DNA from: Saussurea involucrata
Taxonomy: Eukaryota > Streptophyta > Magnoliopsida > Asterales > Asteraceae
Length of the DNA stretch: 64,000 bases
Direction: 5' to 3'
Assembly: GCA_033807775.1 (NCBI GenBank)
Contig: CM066327.1
Location: 91,100,295 to 91,164,294, forward strand
Translations under genes and position numbers: made by a program
Notes under the pieces: model-generated
Database searches by the model: none
Told to the model about the DNA's origin: nothing
Seen by the model: only the letters and a program-made list of their open reading frames with translations
Shown: positions 11,735 through 23,004 of the stretch, one piece after another
Position numbering within the stretch: position 1 is the first letter of the stretch
How the letters are laid out: every line of letters begins with the position of its first letter

Positions 11735-11755
11735 CTTTTAATAAAGTAGTATAGA
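11735..11755 (-). mobile_element. Helitron-like 5' terminus
   Basis: The minus strand begins TCTATACTACTTTATTAAAA with A immediately before TC, as expected for Helitrons (5'-TC end, insertion between A and T). The same start occurs at 25,383 and 58,645. The insertion point abuts a Gypsy LTR (11,757-11,866). The 3' CTRR/hairpin end was not located. Confidence 0.55.
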
Positions 11756-11756
11756 T

Positions 11757-12356
11757 AAGAGTTTAGTTACTTGACGGATTTAACCCCTCAACTATACTTG
11801 ATTGATATTTAAGTACGATACATTTTGGGGAAACTAAAACACACGTTTTTAAAGCAGGGTATTACAATTATCCCCCCCCCCCCCTTAAAAGAGATTTTGT
11901 CCCCGAAATCGAATTTAGACATGAAACTTACATCGATTAATGAACTCGGGATACTCCCGTCGCATATGGTCCTCGGTTTCCCACGTCGCTTCATGTTCCG
12001 AGTGATTCTTCCTTAGAACTTTTACGAAATGAATCACTTTATTCCGTGTACCTCTCTCATCACGGTCGAGAATCGCTTCAGGCTCTTCCCAATAAGAAAG
12101 ATCAAGTTCTATGTGCTCCAAGGGATATTCAATTACGTGTAAGGGATGATAGTTGTACCCACAAAACGAAGAGACATAGAACACGTTATGTATATGGGAC
12201 AATTGCGGCGGTAGAGCTAATCGGTAAGCCACAGCTCCAACCCTTTCCAGAATTTCAAAGGACCGATATACATCTGATTCAACTTTCCTTTGAGACCGAA
12301 ACGTCTGATGCCACGAGTTGGGGAAACCTTCAACAATACCTTATCTCGTAAGTTCT
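11757..12356 (-). mobile_element. Gypsy chromovirus 3' end: LTR start, polypurine tract, integrase C-terminus
   Basis: The minus strand reads an integrase C-terminal segment (FVENLRDKVLLKVSPTRGIR, LAYRL-type SH3 block, SHIHNVFYVS) and a chromodomain-like tail (EAILDRDERGTRNK, HFVKVLRKNHSEHEATWE, MRREYPEF). It then reads GGGGACAAAATCTC, a 13-base G run and TGTAATACCC, the start of the 3' LTR. One frameshift lies near 12,250. The LTR is cut at 11,756 by the Helitron-like end. The upstream pol sequence is lost at about 12,360. The chromodomain would guide integration into heterochromatin in an active element. Confidence 0.85.
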
Positions 12357-12359
12357 CGA

Positions 12360-15189
12360 CAAATAATCAAAATATTGATCATTAAATACTTAATTAAGGT
12401 ATATTAATCTCCAAATTATACAAACGCTGAGGTTATTACAATCCACCAAACTTTAAAGAATTTGGTCTTCCAAATTCATAATCTAAAGTCTCATAGTTAC
12501 CAATACTCACAAGTTACAATTTAATCTTAATGCAAGAGATAAAACACCAAAATTACTTCAAAGTCCTATTTATCATCTCAATTAGAATAACTCTATTTAT
12601 AATAAGACAGCAACAAACTTTCCACCAAAATCATCAAAATATAACATATATCTTAGTTCTAAATACAAGATTGCACAACTAATATCGCCAAAAAAATTCT
12701 AATTCTAATTCGAAACATTTGACTTGAGCAATCATATATCCCCAACTAAAAGTCTTTAAATTTATTTGAATTGCATACCAAATATTCCATATTAAAACAT
12801 CTATACAACCGATACTAAAATCACCAATCATTTGATATCCAATTTCTCAAAACAATAATGTACCGCCAAGTATGTGTCATCCATATTCGAACTTATAAGG
12901 TATTCTAGCAATTATCATGCACCCTTAACTAATTCATCGAATACCAAAAACATTCTGACTATACCCAATTTCAGCTTTTCATACGGATAAACAAGTTTGA
13001 TAACTATAGCTATATCATTAATTCGGAAATTCTAAAACATAATCATTTAAGACTGCTAGACTACCAACCCACTTCCTAATATATACTCCTCGCAATACCT
13101 CTTCTGGACTGCATCTTCTTTTTGGCCAGCAGTTGAATTCTGGACTGCAGCTTCTTCTGCTGCACATTTCTGTAATCTGCAACAACCATCTGTTGCAAAA
13201 CCTGTGTTTCTGGACCGTAACAGTCCTCTGTAACAACATATTGTTGCACTTCTATACTGACATCAGCAAGTTTTGTGATCCTTGAGTTCTGGAATTTCTC
13301 TGATCTGTTGCTACACTTCGAACAACTAATTTAATCTGTTGCTTCTGATCAGCAGTTTCTACGCACTTCTATGGCCTGTCATGTTCGAACCATTTGAGCA
13401 ATCACCTTTTATTTTCTACTGCTGCACATATCTGATTGATAATCTTGCATTAAGCGATCTGGGTCGTAGAACAAATAGTCAACAACTTTGCACGTATACA
13501 ATCTGGATGGCCTGAAACTTCTTCTGGAATTTGTTGCATCACAATAGCCTGCTCTTTAGAGCTTCTTTTACAATATCTCTGCAGCAAGCAAGTGCACAAT
13601 TTTAAGGTTCTAAGCTGCTGCACACACAGATCTTGCACAATTTCTGGACAGAACAGCAGCTAAATCGGTTTTCACAACAGCATCTTTCATTTATGAATCC
13701 TCATTTCAAACTGTAGAATAACTCTGCATATTTCTGAACATTTTATACTGCTTCTGTTATGAATTGACATGTTCAGAGTTGCGTCCTCAGAGCTGCTTCT
13801 GCACAGGTTAGACATGAAAGTTGTTTCAATCTTCTGCAGTTATCATGAGCTTAATCTGGACAGCAACTTTCTGCGACATGTTGCTGTTTTGTTGGAATCA
13901 TCACTCAAATTTCTGTTTGACAGCAAACTTTGACAGCAACAACACTAACAGCTTAACTGAAACAGAAAATGATTAATCTGTTTTGACAGCTTAAACAACC
14001 ATGACAGCATACTAAAATGTTAGCTGCAGTTCGAACACATTTCTGGACAGCAGGAAGTTTTCTGGACATTCCCAACAGCAAATAACTTACCTTTTTGACA
14101 GCAAACAGCTTGACAGCTTAACAACTTGCTATTTTCTGTTTTGACAGCTTACAATTAGTGTGACAGCTACTAGCTTTCTGAAATCAGCAACCTTTCTTGA
14201 ACAACGGTTGTTTGATAGCATCAAACAACAGCAAACAATGGCTGTTTTCTATCATGACAACATCAAAACAACAGTTTTCTTTTACACTTTCTGTTTTGGA
14301 CAACTGCTTGATTAAATTCTGTTATGAATCGATAAACAACAACAACTGCAGATCAGATCAATACTTTCTTTCAAGATTTGATTCAACATATAATCCACAC
14401 GATAAAGTTCACCGTGAAAAATCTCCAAACGAATCAAATGCTCACAAAATTGATTTGGTATAGAACGATAAGATGATCTCCATAAATCTTCTTAGAACAA
14501 AGATTGCAGAAAATTAAGTTTCTGATTGATCAATTCAGAAAGTTAAATTTAAGCAATCAAAGATCCAAAAATAACGTTTCAGATCTGACTTTGACTATGT
14601 AGCACAACACCAAATCTTTCTCAAACAATTTTTTCAAGACCCAGATGAATTTGTTTTCATTTTAATCGATTATGGGCAGCGGAAATTAAACAAAATCTTG
14701 ATCAAAGAGAGTCCAATCTTGGATTTAAATAAAGGTCAGATCAAGGATCAACAACCTTACTACCAAGATGCAAAGATTGCTATGGACTAAAGCACATACA
14801 AGGATGGGATCATAGATTCAACCATCTACTTAGTGCTTATCAAATCAGACCAATAAACGAGAAAGAATCAAAACACACACATGAAATAAATCACATCATA
14901 TTTAAACCAAATGGAGTCAAATCTTCACTTAGACATTTCATCAAACATGGGGTGTGCAAAATCAAATTTTGTGAAGAGAATCAATAAGTTTATGTCAAAA
15001 CTTATCCAAATCTTATTTAAATCAAAGATTGGATTTCCAATAAGCACAAAACAGAAAAATAAACATTAGAATGATATTTGTGTTTAGGCTCATGTGATTG
15101 AATCAATCTAAACACCAAAACAACAAATAAATCATCTAATCTTCTATTGTTGCCATAGATGACCGATTTTGAAGAAAAATTTCTTCAAT
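12360..15189 (-). mobile_element. Non-coding internal part of a minus-strand LTR retroelement (tentative)
   Basis: About 2.8 kb without a coding frame of any known family. The right edge is a PBS (see 15,190). From 13,080 to 14,190 the sequence is a patchwork of recurring words: CTTCTGCA, TCTGGACAGCA, TTGACAGCT, TGTTGCA. Directly inside the PBS a minus-strand ATG opens MATIED and then stops, as in a wrecked gag start. Probably a non-autonomous or decayed element; no matching left LTR was found. Confidence 0.4.
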
Positions 15190-15204
15190 CGGCTCTGATA
15201 CCAA
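15190..15204 (-). other. Primer-binding site
   Basis: GGCTCTGATACCA on the + strand is TGGTATCAGAGCC on the minus strand, complementary to initiator Met-tRNA. It implies an LTR starting just to the right (TTTTTGATCCCAC) and a minus-strand element to the left. Confidence 0.8.
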
Positions 15205-15860
15205 TTTTTGATCCCACTTTTGACTCAACAATGATATTTCAACAACAAATGTTCAAAACAGAGTATAAAAGTGCCAAAGTGCGGAAGCGTTTTAAGAACA
15301 GTTTGAGTTGAGAATAATGGTAGATAACACACAAATAGGAGAATGAAGGCTGTAAATAACAAAGATATTGCTCAATGATTCATCTCTATTTAATCGCCAG
15401 GATTACACCAAGAACACCGTGGAGTGTGTATTTTACAGATGCATACGCTCTAAACAGGTGTATGTGTGTGTGCGCTTCGTTACAAGAAAAGTCTGGTAGA
15501 CCACTCTATTTATACTAAAGACACAGGGGACAAATGGTACAAGAGATAAGGTCGTGAGACGAATCCTTGTACACGTTAATGTAGTGCGCCGTTTGTACAT
15601 TCTGTGCAAAAGTTGCGACCTCTCTTAAGGATCTTCGTACATCAGAGGCACGTGAGTGGCACACTTGTCCTTTGTCTTCAGAATTCTTGATCTTCATCTT
15701 CTGTCTTTGATTCCACAGAGGCTCTGTCATGGATGGCAGAGGCTCTGTGGCCTTGGACTCTTTGTCTTCAGATGATGGATCAATTGGAGGCTCTGTGTTC
15801 TTGGTGGCTGGCATAGGCTTCTGCTAGAGTTCTTCCTTAGCCTATTTTTCAATACTTCTC
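15205..15860 (-). repeat. Putative LTR adjacent to the PBS
   Basis: Inferred only from the PBS position. The right edge is unknown. The frame at 15,515-15,814 (minus, MPATKNTEPPIDPSSEDKES) is rich in Pro, Glu, Ser and Thr, matches nothing I recognise, and probably lies in the LTR. Confidence 0.35.
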
Positions 15861-16089
15861 TATGATAGAGGTTGGAGCTAACATTAATAACTTTTAATCT
15901 ATACCTTATAAATTGAATATGTTTTGTTATTCAAACTTATTCATACTAAATAATGAATGTATTGCTTCTTAACCCAATCCATAAACTATCAATTACCATG
16001 CATATCAAAGTTATTCATAATGAATAATGAAGTTATTCATGCTTAACCCAATCCTAACTAGCATATTAATCTTGAATAAAAAACAGATA

Positions 16090-18161
16090 TTAAAGTTGAT
16101 TACATACTGTTAAAAATGTTATTGGTCCTGTATAGAAGCTTGCATCTGATTCATGGTTCCAGTCTATCTTGCTTTCTTTTGCACAATCGATAATGTATTT
16201 ACACCAATTCACATTCTTGAAATCCAAATATTTTCCTAGATGTGAAAGAATGGCAAGATTGCATGTCCCCGTCTTCATACAAACACACATTGTATTCACA
16301 AACAAAACAATGAAATTTAACTTGAAATTCCAGTCTGCACTATTTGAATCAATTATCTTCTTCACAATATCTTTTGGCCTTATCATTGGTTTCTGAAACT
16401 GTGATCTCCAACTCTTTATAATCTCATCCCATTGCATGTATGTGTCAATACTATTGATATCAACACCTGCATCCTTCAGTCCTAGAGCATGATTCACAGA
16501 CTATGTTGTAACGTTAATAGGACCCTTTCTTGTTCTTATCACCATATCCTTTGGGTCAAAGTTGTAGATTATGTGGTGAGTCAGCTTTGCAGGTATTGAA
16601 TCAATCTGCATATTTAATAAACTCTCAAAACACATTTGTTTTATGCTGTTTATTTGCGGCAACCTCATTTTTCCAGTAACCAGCATCAAATTCTTCGGAG
16701 TTGTTCGGATTGAAAGAGATCTGTATTCTGCATTCTTCTTTGTCTTCTTTGTAGTTTCTTCTTTTTCTTCTTGTTTCTTCTTGTTTCTTGAACCTTCACC
16801 CTTTTTATTTTTACTTGAAGATTCATCCTTGTTCTTTTTTTAATGTTTTCTTCTTCTTTTTATCTATAAACATTTTTGATATTCAAAACAAAATCATTAA
16901 TATATGTATTTTGTTAAATTTTATCAATATCTGAAAATGAATCATAATAATAGCTTTTTTGACTTTTTTTTTCTTTGATGAAGATACTTTGTCTTCATGG
17001 TTTCGTTTCTTTTCTATTTAAATTCAAACAGTTAATAAAAATAGAATTTAATAAGTCTGAATAATAGGTATAGATAAAAGTTGAAGTTTTGTTCATACTG
17101 AATATTTACCTTTATTCAGACTGAATAAAGGGATTGATATTCAGTATGAATATCACTCCTCACAAACATGATAACAACGTTTTAGTAATAATAATCAATC
17201 ACTTTTTATTTTGTATTATTCAGTCTGAATAATAGGTATATATTAAAAGTTGAAGTTATATTCATACTGAATATCTACCATTTATTCAGTATGAATAAAG
17301 GTAAATATTCAGTATGAATATCACTCCAGACAAACATGATAACAACATTTTAGCAATAATAACCAATCACTTTTTATTTTGTATTATTCAGTCTGAATAA
17401 TAGGTATATATTAAGAAGTTGAAGTTATATTCATACTGAATATCTAACATTTATTCAGTCTGAATAAAGGTAAATATTCAGTATGAATATCACTCCTCAC
17501 AAACATAATAACAACGTTTTAGCAATAATAATCAATCACTTTTTATTTTTGTATTATTCAGTCTGAATAATATGTATATATTAAGAAGTTGAAGTTATAT
17601 TCATACTGAATATCGAACATTTATTTAGTGTGTAACAAAGATCTACCAATATATCTCTGTTTTTTATTCAGTCTGAATATAGTGTAGATATTCAGCATGA
17701 ATATCACTCCTAACAAAAAAGATCTACCAATATATCTCTGTTTTTTTATTAAAAACAATTCATGAATAATGTTTATAAATAATCATTTTACTGATAATCT
17801 ATTTTTTATGATAAAGTATTTGTTACTCATAATTATTACTCTTCACTTCAAACATTTATTCACGAAATCTAACAATATATGTTCTTATAAATTTAATCTC
17901 ATAAACAGATGTTTATTCTACGAGTAAAATCAGTAAAATCTATTGTGTTCTACATTTTTCCGTTTTAGGGTTTATATAAATGAGATTTTGCTTTTATTAC
18001 TGCGTCACTTCTAACTTTATCTACTAATCCTTAATCAGTAAAAGTTGAATATAAACCCTAACTATTCATTATTGACAGATTTTTAAACATTATAACTTAC
18101 CTTTAGCAAAAACTTGAGCAATCGGAATATTATCTCTCTGTTCTTCACTAGAATCGCTCAT
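16090..18161 (-). pseudogene. Broken plant transposon-type gene (domain often linked to Ulp1/C48 protease genes)
   Basis: Exon 1 at 18,161-18,101 starts MSDSSEEQRDNIPIAQVFAK and ends at a good donor (GGTAAGTTA). A basic Lys/Ser-rich segment follows at about 16,990-17,030 and 16,700-16,860. The main domain runs 16,689-16,107: MRLPQINSIKQMCFESLL, IDSIPAKLTHHIIYNFDP, NHALGLKDAGVDI, NFKLNFIVLFVNTM, NVNWCKYIIDCAKESKIDW, FYTGPITFLT, then a GTATGT donor. This order resembles the N-terminal domain of plant proteins carried by Mutator-like elements with C48 proteases; naming is from memory. One in-frame TAG sits at 16,501-16,503, and stops interrupt both Lys-rich frames near 16,850. No protease domain is visible. 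Inactive as read. Confidence 0.55.
17055..17700. repeat. 168-bp tandem repeat of palindromic words, about 3.5 copies
   Basis: Units start GTCTGAATAATA at 17,055, 17,223, 17,391 and 17,561 (periods 168, 168, 170). Each contains the self-complementary words TTCATACTGAATAT, TTATTCAGTCTGAATAA and ATATTCAGTATGAATAT, so each unit can fold into several hairpins. The array lies in the long intron of the gene at 16,090-18,161. Confidence 0.9.
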
Positions 18162-18359
18162 ATTTGTTGTTTATTTTCACTATGTTATCTGCGTAAACGA
18201 TCGGTGACAATGGCGTTTTAGTGAGAGAATCTTCGTCGATAATGGAGGTTTTTAGTGAGAGAATATGCAGCGAGAAATGATGAAGAATCCGTATTGCAGT
18301 CTGAGTTTTATGATTATGATCTATATCTGATTTTGAACCGTCGCTACATTTTTACAATA

Positions 18360-18530
18360 ATACCCCTACGCGCTAAATATTAATTAAGCCATGGACCAAG
18401 TTTTCATCTTATTTACAAAAATGCCACCGCGTTTTTAATACGTTGATCTCTTCACCGTTTTTTTAATCAACGGTTCTTATGTGTCCTCACGTGCACAATG
18501 AAAGATGGGTTTTCATTTGAACCCACCCCT
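18360..18530. mobile_element. MULE-like terminal region (tentative)
   Basis: The outer sequence reads, inward from the right, AGGGGTGGGTTCAAATGAAA, ACCCATCTTTCATTGTGCAC, GTGAGGACACATAAGAACCG. It precedes the gene start at 18,161 on the minus strand. This style of long AT-rich terminus ending in GGGTTCAAATG is common in plant Mutator-like elements. The partner TIR was not found on the left. Confidence 0.35.
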
Positions 18531-18559
18531 ATATATATATATATGTTTGTCTCTTCTTT

Positions 18560-20887
18560 CAATATATCTTATGTCTATATCTCCCCGACCTACAACAACC
18601 ACAAATAGTAGACTAATGAACAGTCAATGGGATAAACAGAAATGAAATCGAAATGAAAGTGAGAAGATCTTCAACATGCATGAAATCGAAAGTTCATAGT
18701 TTGTTGTTTGGATATGCTGTAAAGATCCAACAACGAAAGTGGCTTGATTTTGGGTTTCTTCGCTCGTTCACTTGGTTCGATGTTTTCTTCAAACGGGATG
18801 CCAAAATGGAGTATAAATAAACATTTTTCCTTCCACTTGACACCTTGTATGTCTACACAATACTTGCACAAAATATTAGTCCGATATATCAGTTCTTACT
18901 TTAAGACAAACCGTAAACTGATGATTCGGAGGGTAAAAACCCGTAGGATAACGAAGTTATCACACTACAAGGCCCGACACATTAGGGACTACCTCCAAGG
19001 CATTACCCCAAATGGAGATCTAGGCACATACCACCATGGTGGCACCCAAAATTATATCCTCATAATGCCAACTTGACGGTTCATCCAATTTGTAATGCAT
19101 CAATATACAAAAAACTCCAAGTAAGATGATATAGTATTCATATGAGACCATCATGGTCCAACCATTAAAATGGACAAATAATTCCACACGATGATGCTAA
19201 GACCACTAATACTAGTCACATAAAAACATATTTTTTTTGTACATAATATTCCAAGTAACATATCCACACCACGGTAAATAAAAACAGAAGTCAAATTCCA
19301 TATATGCATCCATATGTGTAATTTACCTTATTTTAAGTCAAAATCCCAATGATAAGTCAAAACTACCTCCATTTAGCCAAAACTAGTTTCATTAAGCCAA
19401 ATCAAGTTCCATTAAGCCAAAACCCTAAAATGTGGGTATTTTCATAAAAGAGCCAAACACAAATATATTTTACAAATATGACATGCATCTTTATCAAGGT
19501 ACCAAATAAAACATTTCCCACCAAAAAGATCCATGAGTTCTTCAAATATGGAGATATGAACATTTTAGCAAATATAAGAGATTTTCACAAAAATATGTAG
19601 GGATGATGATAAGAGAACATATAATGACGTGTATGTAGTTTTACAAAGGTTTAAAAACTCACAATCTAGGTTTTAAGCCAAAATCTAGAAATTAGCAAAC
19701 CCTAGAAACGGGTTGATAAAGATGAGATGACGACTTGGTTTATGCTTGCTCCCTTTCTCTAGATGTCCCCTAGGAAGATTTTAATGCTCCAAACAAAGTG
19801 TCACCAATCGTAGAAGTGTTTTTATTCACAAAAGTATACAGTAAGGAGTAAAATGGCCTTTTATGACATTTAGAGTGTTTATTCAGCACAACAACCGAAC
19901 AACAATTTATATATCATACAAACAACGATATCAATAGAGACATGTTTATCCATACAGGTCTTAATGGGCTGTATAAGCCTTATAGCTTATCCGCCCAACT
20001 ATAGAAAGTTGTTCGGTTGCGGCTTATTCGCTCAGCTAAAAACTTAAGTCATATACACTTAGCCCTTATTATTTCACAAATACCCTTTATCTCACAACGG
20101 AAAACCAACAACTTCTTTGAAACCTTTTGAGAGAGATACGCCTTCTTCATGATGAGGATGAATATGATGAACCAACTTCTGCAAACCACTTCATCTTACT
20201 CCAAAAATTTCTTGGGTTCTTCTACATAAATCGATGGTGATTCTTCCCCTAGATCCATTTAACCCTCCAGTGTGATTCGTGGTATAAAGAGAGATTCAGA
20301 AGTGAGATATGAAGATCGAGTCGTAAGAGAGGATCTGGGAAGCGGGAGGGTTAATCGAAAAAACGGAAGGGATTGATGGATTCTTCGATAGTTCTTAGAT
20401 CAATCTGCTTGTTTGGTTTGTGTTTTGTTCCTTCTTTTTTCTACAAGTAACAAATTGATCGGAGGTATACATGTAGCCGTCGATGTTGAATGACTAACAT
20501 TTTGCTTTGGGAGGGTTTCTTTGCCCATGGGTTCATATGTTCTTAATGTTGGGCTCTTTCCCTGATCCATATCATGGATTCTCTTTCCTGGGCTGGGTTG
20601 ATGCTCCATGGAAGATAAAAAGGTTGCTTTTTCAAGGATAAAGCTTTGGTAAATGAGAAATAGCTACATTGGGTAAATTGCTTCAATTTAAATTGGTTGT
20701 GAAAAAGAAATTGGGATTGGAATTTTAGGGAATCATATATACATTTGTTTTCTAGTTTTTCCATATATATACGATTTTTGTGTAAAGTTGTGGTTAATTA
20801 GAGATGCGATTTGTGTATCTATCTATATATATGGTAAATTAGTTTCTATGTGTGAGTTTCTATTTGAAAATCAATTTTTGTTTTTAA
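18560..20887. other. Intergenic DNA, nothing recognised
   Basis: No family-like reading frame. Short repeats of ATTAAGCCAAA occur at 19,370-19,430. A segment at 19,845-19,950 (ATGACATTTAGAGTGTTTAT, CAGCACAACAACCGAACAAC) is related to 21,020-21,150 and 54,650-54,780. The inverted word GTTGTTCGGTTG at 20,009 suggests a decayed inverted-repeat transposon at about 19,880-20,020. Confidence 0.5.
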
Positions 20888-21179
20888 TATACATCATTTT
20901 TTCTTGTAAAAATAATTTATTTAACGTTTACATTGATATTTTTTTATAATTAGAAGTCATTTATTCAACATTTTTATTAAACAATAGTTATTTTTTCAGA
21001 CAAAAATAAATACTGGGGGTGAAATGGTCATTTATGACATTCAGACAGTTTATTCAGCACAACAACTTATTTGTTAACATACAGACAATTATATTCATAC
21101 AGACAGCTATATTCATTCAAGTCTTAATAGAAAATGAACCGAACAACACCAAAAGGATTTATCTAATTATATTCTATTT

Positions 21180-21463
21180 TTTTAAAAATAACTTTTATCT
21201 TTTAGGGACACTTAAAAATCCGTCGCTAAATCTTTTTTTTTCTACTTTTAGAGACGTTTTTTAAGAAGCGTCTCTAAAACCTTTAGAGATATTTTTAATA
21301 ATGTATTATTCGACTCAAAATCCTTTTCTAATAGTCTCCCTAGCTTTGGTCACACTCTTTCACTTTTTTCGTTTCATTCCATCCCTAAAACTCATCTTTA
21401 GATACATTTTCAAAACCTTCTCTAAAAGTTTCTTCTCTAAAGCTCATTTTTTCTTGTAGAGCA
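21180..21463 (+). mobile_element. CACTA-like terminus (decayed)
   Basis: Subterminal words TCTCTAAA/TTTAGAGA recur in both orientations (TTTTAGAGACG, GCGTCTCTAAAACC, CTTCTCTAAAG) and the segment ends TTTTTTCTTGTAG, close to the complement of the CACTACAAGAAAA terminus. Present again at 54,815-55,098. No transposase. Confidence 0.4.
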
Positions 21464-22250
21464 TAGACCTACGTAATATAAATGTGAATAATATTTCTCA
21501 AGTTTTCTTTCCGTTTAACTACTATTCCCAACCAAAACTCAAATCATTAATGCATCTACTTTTGTAAACGATTCGGGTAAGCTGAAGAGTTCAATGAATC
21601 CATTATTTTCATGCATAAATAACTTTTTCAATAAACAAATTTTCACAATATCAATCATTATAAATTAATTGTATGCTGGAAAAAAAACTAGTGTTCAATT
21701 GTTCACTATTGCACACATTGATGATCGAACTCATGTATGTTGTTCACAGAAAATCACCTAACCATATGACTTGTCCACTTAGACAATTAACCTGACAAAT
21801 CCACTTAGTTATCCTTGCACTTGTCAAATCTTTGGGTCGTTGAACCAATTAACCCCATTACTTAAAGTAAACTAAAGTAAATATTTACATACAAGATACA
21901 TACTCAAGACATGATCATGATCTTTGGATTTGGTTTTATTCGGGAACTTGAACAAAATCAAACTAAAGTAAATTCTTGTCGTATAAGTTTAAAATATTTA
22001 TTTTTCCACAAATGGAATAAATTGTGTTAAGAGAATAAGAAACATAACATGTTACCACAACAATGAAAAACAAATAAAACACAAGTTGTAAAAGATTTGG
22101 CCTCAAGACCCTAGTTTTTGCAATTATATAGTATTCTTTGGATGGGATATATTCTTCATTTGAGTGGAAACTATAAGACTGTAACATCCTTCCTTTCGCA
22201 CCATCCACTAAATTCTCAAAACCATACAATTTCTTGTGCTTTAATTCATC

Positions 22251-23004
22251 ATGACAAAGGTGTACCCAACGCCCATCACTCCATTTCCTGTTTTGCCACC
22301 CAAATCCTCCGTCGTCGGCAAGAATCCGATGGTCTTCACCGTTTGGAAGAAGTCTATGCTCTTCAATTGTGATGGATTTACAGTGTTCGACTCCAACGAC
22401 AACCTTGTATTTCGAGTAGATAACTATGTCCCCAGAGGGAATGGTGAGATTGTTCTCATGGATGCCTCCGGCCACCCTCTCCTCACCATTCGCCGCAAGG
22501 TACGTTTATCTTGTTATGCATGTAAATCAAATTATGTATGATTTACACCACAAATAGAAACAAAATTTTGTCTGAAGTTGAATTACATATTGATTAACCA
22601 AATTCTTTATTAATTGTTGCCAGAGGCTAAGTCTTTCGGATAACTGGCAAGTGTATGACGGAGAAACAACAGTAAATCCACGGTATTCGGTCACGAAACA
22701 CGTGAACGTTTTCAACACCAAGTCCCTGGCTTACGTTAGAAAAGTAGGTTCATCGAAGAACAACAATACAAGAGTTCCGATGTATGAGATCAATGGATCA
22801 TATGCCCAGAGGTCTTGCGTTGTATATGATGATACACGACGTTGTGTTGTTGATATCAGGAGCAAGGAAGCCAAGGGAGGTACTGTTGCTCTCGGAGTAA
22901 ATGTTTTCCGTTTGGTTGTGCAACCTTTGATCGAACCTCCTATCGCTATGGCTCTCGTCATCGTCCTTGATCAGATGTTTGGTTCATCAAGACGTGTTTT
23001 TTAA
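22251..23004 (+). CDS. LURP-one-related (LOR) protein, LOR-A, intact
   Basis: LOR proteins have a tubby-like beta-barrel fold (LURP-one domain). Arabidopsis LURP1 contributes to basal defence against oomycetes; most paralogues have no assigned role. Two exons: 22,251-22,499 and 22,624-23,004, with donor AAG/GTACGT and acceptor TTGCCAG, phase 0; the protein is 209 aa, normal for the family. Motifs: MTKVYP start, FTVWKKSMLFNCDGFTVFDS (about 29-48), LVFRVDNY (about 52-59), GEIVLMDASGHPLLTIRRK (about 65-83), RLSLSDNWQVYDGE (84-97), and a C-terminal MALVIVLDQMFG helix, typical of the fold's core helix. It is the only undamaged member of three in the window. The antisense frame over exon 1 is a shadow. 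Confidence 0.93.

Noticed and set aside
17055..17700. CRISPR-like array (regular repeats)
   Set aside because: Eukaryotic context, 168-bp whole-unit tandem repeats without unique spacers.
21963..22475. 170-aa minus-strand frame
   Set aside because: Antisense shadow of LOR-A exon 1 and its upstream region; the same antisense frame is broken or shortened in LOR-B and LOR-C.
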